A stretch of DNA of 64,000 nucleotides from Povalibacter uvarum (GTDB taxonomy: Bacteria; Pseudomonadota; Gammaproteobacteria; Steroidobacterales; Steroidobacteraceae): NCBI RefSeq assembly GCF_014202975.1, contig NZ_JACHHZ010000006.1, positions 124,001 through 188,000 on the forward strand, in the 5' to 3' direction. Under the pieces are notes generated by a model. The model saw nothing but the letters and a program-made list of their open reading frames with translations, did no database searches and was not told the origin of the DNA. Both the position numbers and the translations under genes were made by a program. Positions 51,472 through 60,344 of the stretch are shown here, one piece after another (positions within the stretch are counted from its first letter, which is position 1; each line of letters starts with the position of its first letter).

Positions 51472-54400
51472 ATGGTCTCGACGTACTTCATTCACCGGCC
51501 GGTGCTGACCGGCGTCACCGCGATCATCATCGTCATCGCGGGCCTGGTCGCCGCGTTCATTCTGCCGGTCGCGCAGTACCCGGACATCGCGCCGCCAACG
51601 GTCGTCATCAACACGAGCTATCCCGGCGCCAGCGCCGAGACGATCGCGCAAACCGTCGCGGCGCCCATCGAAGAACGCCTGTCGGGTGTCGAGAACCTCC
51701 TCTATTTCAATTCGACGTCTTCGTCGACGGGCGACATGTCGATCACCGCGACATTCGACGTCGGCACGAACATCGATACCGCCGTCTTCAACGTCAACAA
51801 CCGCGTGCAGCTCGCATTGCCGCGACTTCCCGACGAAGTCCGCCGCAACGGTGTGACGGTTCAGAAACGATCGCAGGACATCCTGCTGCTCGTTACGCTC
51901 GTTTCCCCGGACAACAGTCGCGACACCCTCTTCCTCTCGAATTACGCGACGATCTCGCTGCTCGATGAGCTCAAGCGCGTCCCGGGCATCGCCGACGTTT
52001 CGATCTTCGGCGCGCGCGACTACTCGATGCGCATCTGGCTGCGGCCGGATCGTCTCGCGCAGCTCGGCCTGACGGTCAGCGACATCGCGAACGCGCTGCG
52101 CAACCAGAACACCCAGTACGCCGCCGGCAAGATCGGAGCCGAACCCGCCGTCGACGGGCAGAGCATCGTTTACACGGTAACCGCGCGCGGACGCCTCGTG
52201 GCGCCGGAAGAATTCGGCGAGATCGTCATTCGCGCACAGCCCGGCGGCGGCGTGCTGCGCCTGAAGGACGTTGCGAGAATCGAGCTGGGCGCCCAGAGCT
52301 ATGACACGTACAACATGCTGAGCGGCAAGCCGTCGATCGGCATGGCGACGTTCATGCAGTCCGGCGGCAACGCGCTCGAAGTGGCCGAATCCCTGCGCGC
52401 AAAGATGGAGGAGCTCAAGAAGTCGTTCCCCCCGGGCGTCGACTACCTCACGCCGTTCGATCCGACACGCTACGTCTCCGAATCCATCAGCGAAGTCACG
52501 AAGACCATCATCGAGGCCGGCGTCCTGGTGCTGCTGGTCGTCTTCCTCTTCCTGCAATCGTGGCGCGCGACCCTGATCCCCATCGTCGCGGTGCCCGTCT
52601 CGCTCATCGGCACGTTCGCCGGACTCTGGCTGGCGGGGTTCTCCATCAACACGCTGACGCTGTTCGCGATGGTCTTGTCGATCGGCATCGTCGTCGACGA
52701 CGCCATCGTCGTGCTGGAAAACGTCGAGCGCCTGATGCGCGAAGAGAAGAAATCGCCGCTCGAGGCTTCCATCGAAGCCATGCGCGAGGTGTCCGGCGCA
52801 GTCATCGCGATCGTGCTCGTGCTGTGCGCCGTATTCGTGCCGGTCGCGTTCCTCGGCGGACTGGCCGGCCAGCTCTATCGACAGTTCGCGGTGACGGTTG
52901 CCATCGCCGTCGTCATCTCCGGCTTCACGGCACTGACGCTGACACCGACCCTGTGCGCCATCCTGCTGCGCGAAGCGCATCACGACTCGCCGCGGTTCCG
53001 CTGGTTCAACAACGCGTTCGCCGCGACGACGCGTCGATTCCTGCAGAGCGTGGACCAGGCCCTCTCCTATCGCGGCCGCTCGCTCGCCATCTTCGCTGGC
53101 GTCATCGCGATCGCGGGCTTCCTGCTGTGGCGCATTCCCACCAGCTTCGTACCGCCCGAAGATCAGGGTTACCTGATCGGCAATGTCCAGCTGCCTGACG
53201 GCGCGACGCTCACACGCACGGGTAAAGTGACGTCACAGTTCCAGCAGATGCTCGCGGGGATCGATGAGGTCGAGCACGTCAACGTCATCAACGGCAATGA
53301 CATCGTCGGCGGCGGTACGCGCAGCAGCGCGGGTACGCTCTTCATCATCCTCAAGCCCTGGGACGATCGCGACGTGCCTGCTGCGGAAGTCGCGCGCAAC
53401 GTCAACGCGAAAGCGCGACAGATCCGCGACGGCAATGCGCAGGCATTCAATCCGCCGGCCATTCGCGGCCTCGGCACAGCAGGCGGCTTCGAGATGTATC
53501 TGCAGTCGCGCACCGATTCCGACCCGACCCGACTGGCTGACGTCATGCGCTCTTTCCAGGAAGAGCTGGGGCAGCATCCGTCACTCACGAACGTGAACGC
53601 ATTCTTCCGCGCAGGCGTACCGCAGTTACGCGTCGAAGTAGATCGCGAGAAGGCGCTCGCACTCGGCGTCCCGGTGGAGGAAGTCTTCGAGGCACTGCAG
53701 AGCACGATGAGCGCGCTGTATGTGAACGACTTCAACGTCTACGGCCGCACCTTCCGTGTGCAGATGCAGGCTGAAGCCCCGTTCCGCAACGATCCCGAAG
53801 ATCTCGGCAACGTGTACGTCCGTTCGCGGACGAGCGGCGAGATGCTGCCGCTGAAGGCGCTGATCCGCGTCGGCGAGATCGTCGGCCCCGAACTGCTCGA
53901 ACGTTTCAACGGTTACGTCGCAGCGCGCATGAACGGTGCAGGCAAGCCGGGCGTGAGCTCGGGCCAGGCCATCGCCGCTGTCGAGGAAGTCGCCGCCCGA
54001 CTGCCGGAGGGCTATCAGATCGCTTGGACCGGGCAGGCGTATCAGGAAAAGCGCGCCGGCAGCGCTTCGATCTTCGCGTTCGGATTCGCGCTCGTCATGG
54101 TGTTCCTGATCCTTGCGGCGCTGTACGGCCGATGGTTGTTGCCGACGTCGGTGCTGCTCGCGGTACCGTTCGCCGTTCTCGGTGCGCTCGGCTTCGTCGC
54201 CCTGCGAGGTCTCGAGAACGACATCTACTTCCAGATCGGGCTCGTGGTGCTGATCGGCCTCGCGGCGAAGAACGCCATCCTGATCGTCGAGTTCGCCCAG
54301 CAGGGCTACCTGCAGGGAATGTCAGCCATCGAAGCCGCCAGGGAAGCGGCCCGACTGCGTTTCCGCCCCATCGTGATGACGTCGCTGGCATTCGTGCTGG

Positions 54401-54597
54401 GTGTCGTTCCGCTCGTAGTCGCCACTGGCGCCGGCGCGGCTGCGCGTCAATCGATGGGCACGGGTGTATTCGGCGGCATGATCCTCGCGACGTTCATCGC
54501 CACCGTCTTCGTGCCCCTGTTCTTCGTTCTCGTCGCACGCCGTCGCAAGGAATCGCCGGCGGCCGCACCGACGAAGGCCATCGAGGAACAGCCGTGA
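51472..54597 (+). CDS. RND multidrug efflux permease (AcrB/MexB-type)
   Basis: A 1041-residue proton-driven inner-membrane transporter of the hydrophobe/amphiphile efflux family. The start (MVSTYFIHRPVLTGVTAIII) is typical. The proton-relay residues are visible: the Asp-Asp pair in GIVVDDAIVVLENVERL (near 407) and the Lys in GLAAKNAILIVEFA (near 935). Two large periplasmic loops carry the porter and docking domains. Substrates cannot be deduced. The 3' end overlaps the TetR gene by 4 bases. A TolC is 46 kb upstream in the window. Confidence 0.96.
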   Translation: MVSTYFIHRPVLTGVTAIIIVIAGLVAAFILPVAQYPDIAPPTVVINTSYPGASAETIAQTVAAPIEERLSGVENLLYFNSTSSSTGDMSITATFDVGTNIDTAVFNVNNRVQLALPRLPDEVRRNGVTVQKRSQDILLLVTLVSPDNSRDTLFLSNYATISLLDELKRVPGIADVSIFGARDYSMRIWLRPDRLAQLGLTVSDIANALRNQNTQYAAGKIGAEPAVDGQSIVYTVTARGRLVAPEEFGEIVIRAQPGGGVLRLKDVARIELGAQSYDTYNMLSGKPSIGMATFMQSGGNALEVAESLRAKMEELKKSFPPGVDYLTPFDPTRYVSESISEVTKTIIEAGVLVLLVVFLFLQSWRATLIPIVAVPVSLIGTFAGLWLAGFSINTLTLFAMVLSIGIVVDDAIVVLENVERLMREEKKSPLEASIEAMREVSGAVIAIVLVLCAVFVPVAFLGGLAGQLYRQFAVTVAIAVVISGFTALTLTPTLCAILLREAHHDSPRFRWFNNAFAATTRRFLQSVDQALSYRGRSLAIFAGVIAIAGFLLWRIPTSFVPPEDQGYLIGNVQLPDGATLTRTGKVTSQFQQMLAGIDEVEHVNVINGNDIVGGGTRSSAGTLFIILKPWDDRDVPAAEVARNVNAKARQIRDGNAQAFNPPAIRGLGTAGGFEMYLQSRTDSDPTRLADVMRSFQEELGQHPSLTNVNAFFRAGVPQLRVEVDREKALALGVPVEEVFEALQSTMSALYVNDFNVYGRTFRVQMQAEAPFRNDPEDLGNVYVRSRTSGEMLPLKALIRVGEIVGPELLERFNGYVAARMNGAGKPGVSSGQAIAAVEEVAARLPEGYQIAWTGQAYQEKRAGSASIFAFGFALVMVFLILAALYGRWLLPTSVLLAVPFAVLGALGFVALRGLENDIYFQIGLVVLIGLAAKNAILIVEFAQQGYLQGMSAIEAAREAARLRFRPIVMTSLAFVLGVVPLVVATGAGAAARQSMGTGVFGGMILATFIATVFVPLFFVLVARRRKESPAAAPTKAIEEQP

Positions 54598-55247
54598 TCG
54601 CATCGGTGCGGAGCATCACCGTCGCCAACACGCGCGCCCGGCAGCTCGCCGCGCGTCGGGAACAGTTCATTGCGGCTGCCGAGCGCATGTTCCTGAAGCA
54701 GGGTTTTGCGAAGACGAGCGTCAACGCGATCGTGCGCGAAGCCGGCGGATCGCTGGCAACGCTGTACGCGGAGTTCGGCACGAAGGAGGCGTTGTTCGAG
54801 TCAGTCCTCTGCCAGCGCGCCAGAAGATTTTTCCCGGACGCGCGCCCTCGTCCACCCACGAGCGGCGGCGAACCCGAAGCGGACCTGCGGGCACTCGCGA
54901 CCCACATGCTGCGCCGGATGCTTTCCGAAGACGGCCTGTCGGTGTATCGCATCTGCGTGCATGAAGCCCCGCACTTTCCCGGCCTGCGCAAGGCAATGCT
55001 GGAAGCGGGCATGCCCGGGCTGCTCGAAGGCACGGCCCGCTACATCGCCGAGTTGGCGGAGCATCATTCAATGAAGATCGACGATTGCCCGCTCGCGGCA
55101 TCGCAGTTCATTGCCCTCGTCCAGGGTCAGCTCGTGTTCATGGCGGCCCTTGGCAGCAGGGTCGATGCGGGGATGCGCGACAGGCATGTGGAGCAGGCGG
55201 TGCAGGCGTTTCTGAAGATCCATCCGACCGGAAAACATGACGAGTGA
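54594..55247 (+). CDS. TetR/AcrR family repressor of the RND operon
   Basis: A 217-residue regulator starting with GTG that overlaps the permease stop (GTGA). The N-terminal TetR helix-turn-helix is clear (FIAAAERMFLKQGFAKTSVN, then IVREAGGSLATLYAEFGTKE, about 23-65). The C-terminal part (YRICVHEAPHFPGLRKAMLEAG, near 120) resembles the AefR-like TetR_C domain. As the third gene of the operon it is likely an autoregulated local repressor acting on the palindrome at 50297. The stop codon falls in a period-7 repeat. Confidence 0.93.
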   Translation: MIASVRSITVANTRARQLAARREQFIAAAERMFLKQGFAKTSVNAIVREAGGSLATLYAEFGTKEALFESVLCQRARRFFPDARPRPPTSGGEPEADLRALATHMLRRMLSEDGLSVYRICVHEAPHFPGLRKAMLEAGMPGLLEGTARYIAELAEHHSMKIDDCPLAASQFIALVQGQLVFMAALGSRVDAGMRDRHVEQAVQAFLKIHPTGKHDE

Positions 55248-55266
55248 CGGGTGAGCGGTGACGGGC
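55239..55266. repeat. Period-7 array (GACGGGT)n over the tetR stop codon
   Basis: GACGAGT GACGGGT GAGCGGT GACGGGC: four 7-base units; TGA at 55245-55247 spans the first junction. Confidence 0.8.
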
Positions 55267-55308
55267 CAGAATAGCCGCCCTCCGCCGCTCCGACCCAATC
55301 GTCACTGA

Positions 55309-57108
55309 ATGCCTCTACTCACGCTCCGCAACGCCGAGCTCGCCTACGGCCTGCATCCCCTCCTCGATCGCGCCAACCTCGCCATCCAGGATGGGGAGCG
55401 CATCGGCCTGATCGGACGCAATGGCACCGGCAAGTCCTCGCTTCTCAAGATCATCGCCCGGCAGGCGCCGCTCGATGACGGCGAGCTCGCGACCCAGGAC
55501 GGCCTGCGCGTCGTCATGGTCGAACAGGAACCCGAGCTGCCCGAGGCCGGCTCGCTTCGCGAAAGCCTGGTCATGCGCGGCGCATTCGACGCCGTGCATG
55601 ACGAACGCGAGCGCTGGCGAATCGAGGCGCGGCTCGATGAGTTTCTGCATCGTTTCGCAGTCATCCCCGATCGCGCACCGCGGACCACATCAGGCGGCGA
55701 ACGCAAGCGTGCGGCACTCGCCCTCGCACTCGCATTGCAGCCCGACCTGCTCCTGCTCGACGAACCGACCAACCATCTCGACATCGACGGCATCACCGCG
55801 CTCGAGGATCTGCTGATCAAGGGGCCGACAGCCGTGATCATCACGCACGACCGCGCATTCCTCGATCGCGTCGTGACGCGCATCGTGGAACTGGACCGTG
55901 GCCTGCTTCGCTCGTATCCCGGCAACTTCGCCGCATACGAGACGCGGAAGAGCGAGCAGCTTGCCGCCGAAGAAGTCGTCAATCGCAAGTTCGACAAGTT
56001 CTGGGCGCAGGAAGAAGTCTGGATCCGCAAAGGCATCGAGGCGCGCCGCACCCGCAATGAAGGTCGCGTGCGTCGACTCGAAGGGCTGCGCGAAGAGCGT
56101 GCTGCTCGTCGCGAACGACTCGGCGACGTGAAGCTGACGCTCGATTCAGGCGAGCGCTCCGGCAAGCTCGTCGCGGAGCTCGAAGGCGTGAACAAGCGCT
56201 TCGGCGACAGGGTCCTCGTACGCAATCTGTCGATGCGAATCATGCGCGGCGACCGGCTCGGGCTCATCGGCCCGAATGGCGCCGGCAAGTCCACGCTGAT
56301 CAAGCTGATCCTCGGCAGCCTGCAGCCCGACGCGGGGTCGATCCGGCTCGGCACCAACCTGCAGGTCGCGTACTTCGATCAGATGCGCGAACAGCTCGAT
56401 CCGGAGAAGTCCGTCGTCGAGACGATCAGCCCCGGCTCCGACTGGATCGAGATCGGCACCGAGCGCAAGCACGTGATCACCTATCTCGCCGACTTCCTCT
56501 TTCCATCGCAGCGCGCGAACTCACCGGTAAAGGCACTCTCCGGCGGCGAACGCAACCGGCTGCTGCTCGCGCGGCAGTTCGCTCGCCCCGCCAACATTCT
56601 CGTGATGGACGAGCCGACCAACGATCTCGACATCGACTCACTCGAACTGCTCGAAAGCACGCTGCAGACGTACCCAGGCACGCTGCTGCTCGTCAGCCAC
56701 GATCGTGCCTTCCTCGACAATGTCGTCACCCAGACGCTGGTCGCCGAAGGCGACGGCAAGTGGCAGGAGTACGTCGGCGGCTACACGGACTGGCTCGCCC
56801 AGCGACGAGCACCCGTCGTTGCCCCTGCCCCAAAGGCGAAAGCCGAGATCAAACCCGCACCCGCCGCTGCCTCCGCGGCCCCTGCAAAACTCAGCTACAA
56901 GGAAGCCCGCGAACTGGAACAGCTGCCCAAGGAAATCGAGCAGCTCGAGCAGGAACAGCAGGACCTCACGGCCCGCATGAGCAGCGCGGACTATCACCGC
57001 CAGGGCCCGGACCAGATCAAAGCCGACCGCAAGCGTTCGGAGGACATCGATGGGCTCCTCCAGCAGAAGTTCGACCGATGGGAGGCTTTGGAGGCACGCA
57101 AGGGATAG
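55309..57108 (+). CDS. uup: ABC-F family ATPase Uup
   Basis: A 599-residue soluble ABC-F protein with two ATPase domains. Domain 1: GRNGTGKSS (near 36), TSGGERKRAAL, LLLLDEPTNHLD (near 153). Domain 2: GPNGAGKST (near 320), LSGGERNRLLLARQ, ILVMDEPTNDLD (near 432). The Uup-specific C-terminal coiled coil follows (about 525-599; ELEQLPKEIEQLEQEQQDLT). It lacks membrane helices and acts on ribosomes or in DNA-repair-related processes. The stop codon lies at the start of a heptamer-like tract (GGATAGA AGCGGAT AGCGGAT). Confidence 0.95.
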   Translation: MPLLTLRNAELAYGLHPLLDRANLAIQDGERIGLIGRNGTGKSSLLKIIARQAPLDDGELATQDGLRVVMVEQEPELPEAGSLRESLVMRGAFDAVHDERERWRIEARLDEFLHRFAVIPDRAPRTTSGGERKRAALALALALQPDLLLLDEPTNHLDIDGITALEDLLIKGPTAVIITHDRAFLDRVVTRIVELDRGLLRSYPGNFAAYETRKSEQLAAEEVVNRKFDKFWAQEEVWIRKGIEARRTRNEGRVRRLEGLREERAARRERLGDVKLTLDSGERSGKLVAELEGVNKRFGDRVLVRNLSMRIMRGDRLGLIGPNGAGKSTLIKLILGSLQPDAGSIRLGTNLQVAYFDQMREQLDPEKSVVETISPGSDWIEIGTERKHVITYLADFLFPSQRANSPVKALSGGERNRLLLARQFARPANILVMDEPTNDLDIDSLELLESTLQTYPGTLLLVSHDRAFLDNVVTQTLVAEGDGKWQEYVGGYTDWLAQRRAPVVAPAPKAKAEIKPAPAAASAAPAKLSYKEARELEQLPKEIEQLEQEQQDLTARMSSADYHRQGPDQIKADRKRSEDIDGLLQQKFDRWEALEARKG

Positions 57109-57173
57109 AAGCGGATAGCGGATGGTGACTGGGCAGCACCCGGATGAGATCAGGCCGACGGATCGGCTCTTGT

Positions 57174-57259
57174 TGTGGGTCCGGCTTCAGCCGGACGTTA
57201 GCCGGCGGAGCCGGCTCTGTCGCCTTCGGCGATGACGTCCGGCTAAAGCCGGACCCACA
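57174..57259. repeat. REPIN-like GTGGGTCCGGC palindrome, copy C
   Basis: An 86-base element: outer arms TGTGGGTCCGGC..., inner hairpins GCCGGCGGAGCCGGC and TCGCCTTCGGCGA. Almost identical to copy D and the inverted copy B. It sits in the 321-base gap between uup and the response regulator gene. Confidence 0.9.
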
Positions 57260-57323
57260 GGCAGAAGGCTGCCTGCGCACTCCTCCGGACCGGCCTTCGC
57301 GCATCAAGCGCGGAGCGCCTCTG

Positions 57324-57351
57324 ACCAACCGCTAACGGCTAACCGCCAACC
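57324..57351. repeat. Period-7 array (GCTAACC)n
   Basis: ACCAACC GCTAACG GCTAACC GCCAACC: four degenerate 7-base units just upstream of the two-component promoter region. Confidence 0.7.
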
Positions 57352-57369
57352 GCTTCTCCCTAACACTTG

Positions 57370-57423
57370 GTTACAAATTGCGTAACTCCCTGAAAATCCC
57401 ACACCCCGGTCGTCTGCTATAAC
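57370..57423 (+). promoter_or_regulatory. Candidate promoter of the two-component operon
   Basis: GTTAC-AAATTGC-GTAAC (57370-57386) is a perfect 5-base inverted repeat suited to an OmpR-type regulator. A TATAAC -10 element at 57418-57423 lies 6 bases before the ATG at 57430; no good -35 is visible, as in activator-dependent promoters. A transcript starting at this distance would begin at or next to the start codon. Confidence 0.5.
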
Positions 57424-57429
57424 GCTGGC

Positions 57430-58149
57430 ATGACGGAGCGGCAGCACATCCTGGTCGTCGACGACGATCGCGAGATTCGCAGCCTGTTGTGCGACTACCT
57501 GGAAAAGAACGGGTTTCGCACGACGGCGGTGGCGGACGGGAAAGGGCTGCGCCGTTCGATCGAGCACACTCACATCGACCTGATCGTCCTCGATCTCATG
57601 CTGCCGGGAGACGACGGGCTCACGCTGTGCCGCGAGATCCGCACTCGCTCGCAGGTTCCGATCATCATGCTCACCGCACTCGGTGAAGACATCGATCGCA
57701 TCGTCGGCATGGAGGTGGGCGCGGACGACTACCTTGCAAAGCCGTTCAATCCGCGAGAGTTGCTTGTGCGCATTCGCGCGGTCCTGCGTCGTGCTGCTCA
57801 TGCGCCGCGCGATCCGCTGCCCAACGAAGTGCGCGCCTACCGGTTTGCCGGCTGGCGGCTCGACATCACGTCCCGGACGCTCACGAACGAGAGCGGCAAT
57901 GTCGTATCGCTGACGGGTGCTGAATTCCGGCTGCTTACGATTCTGCTGGCGCATCCGCATCGCGTCCTGAGCCGCGTCCAACTGGCCGAGCTCGCGAGCG
58001 GTCGCGACATCGATCCCTTCGATCGCAGCATCGACGTGCGCGTGAGCCGCCTGAGGCAAGTGCTCGGCGACGGCGGCCGATCGCCGCAGATCATCAAGAC
58101 CATCTACGGTGAGGGTTATCTCATCGGCGTCGAGGTCGAACAGGAATGA
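57430..58149 (+). CDS. OmpR-type response regulator
   Basis: A 239-residue regulator with a receiver domain (acid pair DDDRE near 11-13, phospho-acceptor Asp55 in LIVLDLMLPGDDG, Lys in DDYLAKPFNP near 106) and a winged-helix DNA-binding domain (VVSLTGAEFRLLTILLAHPH ... SIDVRVSRLRQVLGDGG, about 157-225). It is controlled by the kinase encoded next, with which it overlaps by 4 bases (ATGA). The upstream TTAC/GTAAC motif may be its own binding site. Confidence 0.95.
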   Translation: MTERQHILVVDDDREIRSLLCDYLEKNGFRTTAVADGKGLRRSIEHTHIDLIVLDLMLPGDDGLTLCREIRTRSQVPIIMLTALGEDIDRIVGMEVGADDYLAKPFNPRELLVRIRAVLRRAAHAPRDPLPNEVRAYRFAGWRLDITSRTLTNESGNVVSLTGAEFRLLTILLAHPHRVLSRVQLAELASGRDIDPFDRSIDVRVSRLRQVLGDGGRSPQIIKTIYGEGYLIGVEVEQE

Positions 58150-59564
58150 GCATCGGGCTGCCGCAATCGCTGTTCAGTCGATTGCTCGCGGGCCTGCTGG
58201 CGGCAGTCGGCGTCGCGCTGATCGTCATCGTCGTGCTGATCATCCATGAGCGTCGGGATCTCGCGCTGTGGAGAAGCGGCGCGTGGAGCGCCGCTGACAA
58301 TATCGCCGAAGCCAGCACCGAACTCATGAAGCTGGATGCCGAAGCGCGGCAGACGCAGGTAGAGGCTTATCGCACCCAGCGGCGGCTCGTGGAGAACAAG
58401 CGTCCACCGGGACCTCCGCATCCGCGCAAAGAAGCACAGCGAATTCAACAAGCCTTCGCGGAGAAGATTCGCACGCAGCTCGGGCCTCAGTACCAGGTCC
58501 AGATCTCGAACGCCCGCGGTCGCTGGCGCGATGTCATTCCCGTGTCCGGTAACTTCCAGATGCCGGAGGGCCGCCCACCTCCCGAAGGTGGACCGCCGAG
58601 CCCCAGGTCGCCGGACAGCTGGTATGACGTATCCGTGACGCTGCCCGATGGCGACAGCGTCGTGTTTCGCACGCTCGCACCGCAACCGGGCCCTCCGCTC
58701 CCGCGCCAGATATTCATCAATCTCGCATTGCTCACGGGCCTGCTCGCACTGGCGCTCTATGCGATGACGCGCACGATCACGCGACCCCTGTCGGACCTGG
58801 CGCGGGCCGCCGATGCAATCGGTCGCGGAGAAAGTCATCCGCCGTTGCCGGAGAAAGGGGCACGCGAACTGCGCGATGCCACGCACGCATTCAACACGAT
58901 GCAGGAACGCCTGCATCGCTATCTCGACAGCCGCACTCGCGTACTCGCCGCGATGTCGCACGATTTGCGCACACCTCTGACACGCCTGCGCCTGCGCGCC
59001 GAAGCGATGGACGACACGGACGCGCAAGCCCGGTTCGTTGCCGACATCGACGAGATGAGCCGGATGGTGACGGGTGCATTGAATCTGTTCAAAGGACTGA
59101 ACGACGAGGAACCGCAGCGGGCGATCGTCGTCGACGATCTGCTCGGCGAGATCCAGAAAGAGTTCGCGGAGCTGGGAGCAGCATTCGCCATCGAAGGTCA
59201 CTCGGATGCGCCGCTGCTTGCTAAAGCCCAGAGCCTGAAGCGGTGTTTCTCGAACCTGCTGCACAACGCAGTGAAATACGGGACACAGGTCGTCGTGACC
59301 ATCGCCGACGGCGACGAGCTCGTCGTTTCGATTCGCGACGATGGCCCGGGCATCCCCGCGGAAGAGCTCGAGCGCGTCTTCGAACCGTTCTATCGCGTCG
59401 AGGCTTCTCGCAATCGCGACACCGGCGGAACCGGCCTCGGCCTCAGCATCGCCCGCGACATCGTGCAGGCGCACGGTGGTTCGATCTCACTCACCAATCG
59501 AGCTGAAGGCGGACTCGAAGCGGTGGTGAAGCTGCCGCGCGGACGCAAGACCCAGGTCAGTTGA
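58146..59564 (+). CDS. Sensor histidine kinase partner of the OmpR-type regulator
   Basis: A 472-residue membrane kinase. Two transmembrane helices (about 12-36 and 196-218) enclose a periplasmic domain of about 160 residues with Pro-rich loops (KRPPGPPHPRKE, EGRPPPEGGPPSP). A HAMP domain (RTITRPLSDLARAADAIGRG), HisKA with MSHDLRTPLTRLRLR (His near 272) and HATPase motifs (NLLHNAVKYG, DDGPGIP, TGLGLSIARDIV) follow. Architecture resembles EnvZ/CpxA/RstB kinases. The following Spy-like gene fits an envelope-stress signal. Confidence 0.95.
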   Translation: MSIGLPQSLFSRLLAGLLAAVGVALIVIVVLIIHERRDLALWRSGAWSAADNIAEASTELMKLDAEARQTQVEAYRTQRRLVENKRPPGPPHPRKEAQRIQQAFAEKIRTQLGPQYQVQISNARGRWRDVIPVSGNFQMPEGRPPPEGGPPSPRSPDSWYDVSVTLPDGDSVVFRTLAPQPGPPLPRQIFINLALLTGLLALALYAMTRTITRPLSDLARAADAIGRGESHPPLPEKGARELRDATHAFNTMQERLHRYLDSRTRVLAAMSHDLRTPLTRLRLRAEAMDDTDAQARFVADIDEMSRMVTGALNLFKGLNDEEPQRAIVVDDLLGEIQKEFAELGAAFAIEGHSDAPLLAKAQSLKRCFSNLLHNAVKYGTQVVVTIADGDELVVSIRDDGPGIPAEELERVFEPFYRVEASRNRDTGGTGLGLSIARDIVQAHGGSISLTNRAEGGLEAVVKLPRGRKTQVS

Positions 59565-59595
59565 CCGGTTGTCTTTGGCCCGCCGTCAGCGGGTC

Positions 59596-59619
59596 TTACA
59601 AAAAGTAACTATTGCTTAC
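59596..59619. promoter_or_regulatory. TTAC/GTAAC motif upstream of the Spy-like gene
   Basis: TTAC-AAAAA-GTAAC followed by TATTGC-TTAC, resembling the GTTAC...GTAAC site in front of the response regulator gene. It lies 60 bases before the Spy-like start and is a candidate binding site for the same regulator. Confidence 0.5.
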
Positions 59620-59678
59620 CCGTGCGCCTCGCATCGATCGATACATTCATTACGCATCACCTCAACAGGAGATTCGTA

Positions 59679-60068
59679 ATGAAAACCCGCATCACCCTTG
59701 CAGCCATCGCGCTGCTCGCTGTCGGCAGCGCCGTTGCCGAACCGCCCGGCCCGCCTCCCGGTCACCGCGGCCCTGACATCGAACGCCTGGCTGTCCTGCT
59801 CGATCTCGATGAGGGCCAGAAGGTCGCCGTGAAGCAGGTCCTGGACGAGCAGTTCGCACAGCGGGCCGCGGCGAAGCAGCAGGCCCGCGACTCGCAGACC
59901 CGCCCTTCGCGCGAAGAATGGCAAGCGAAGCGCGAGGAGGCGCAGAAGGAAACGCTCGAAAAGCTCCGCGGCATCCTGAGCGATCAGCAGCTGACGAAGT
60001 TCCAGGCGCTGACTGAAGCTCGGCCGCGCGGTCCTCGGCCGGACAACTCAACGGGCGGCAACCAGTAG
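59679..60068 (+). CDS. Spy/CpxP-like periplasmic protein
   Basis: A 129-residue exported protein: signal peptide ending near AVA (residue 20), a Pro-rich start (EPPGPPPGHRGPD), then helices with LDLDEGQKVAVKQVLDEQF and LRGILSDQQLTKFQAL, matching the LTxxQ-type helical repeats of Spy and CpxP chaperones. AGGAG lies 8 bases before ATG 59679. It probably binds unfolded envelope proteins or metals and reports stress to the adjacent kinase. It has no cysteines. Confidence 0.85.
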   Translation: MKTRITLAAIALLAVGSAVAEPPGPPPGHRGPDIERLAVLLDLDEGQKVAVKQVLDEQFAQRAAAKQQARDSQTRPSREEWQAKREEAQKETLEKLRGILSDQQLTKFQALTEARPRGPRPDNSTGGNQ

Positions 60069-60085
60069 ACATCGCCCGGCGTCCA

Positions 60086-60112
60086 CGGGCTGCGGGAGAT
60101 ACCCGCAGCCCG
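60086..60112 (+). terminator. 11-bp perfect stem-loop after the Spy-like gene
   Basis: CGGGCTGCGGG pairs perfectly with CCCGCAGCCCG around AGATA. No U-run follows, so termination is possible but not certain. Confidence 0.5.
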
Positions 60113-60344
60113 GATTCAACCCGACCAGCAGGCCGAAAAACGCATACCTCGTTTTCCAATTCTTTGCTTCCCGGCTCCGCGCCGAGTAACTATGATCGGC
60201 CTCGACGGCGCAGGCCCCAGCAAGAGGGGCAAAGTCGACGCTTGATCGATCCGCGCCCGACGCTCGACAACAATCGCGACATCCTGTCGAAACGACCCTG
60301 TCGCAACGACCTGGAGTCGCTGCACACGTACAGGGGGCTTTCGA

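Noticed and set aside
51385-52983. Minus-strand frame of 532 codons opposite the RND permease
   Set aside because: Strongly charged Arg/Asp repeat-like sequence and antisense to an unmistakable RND permease.
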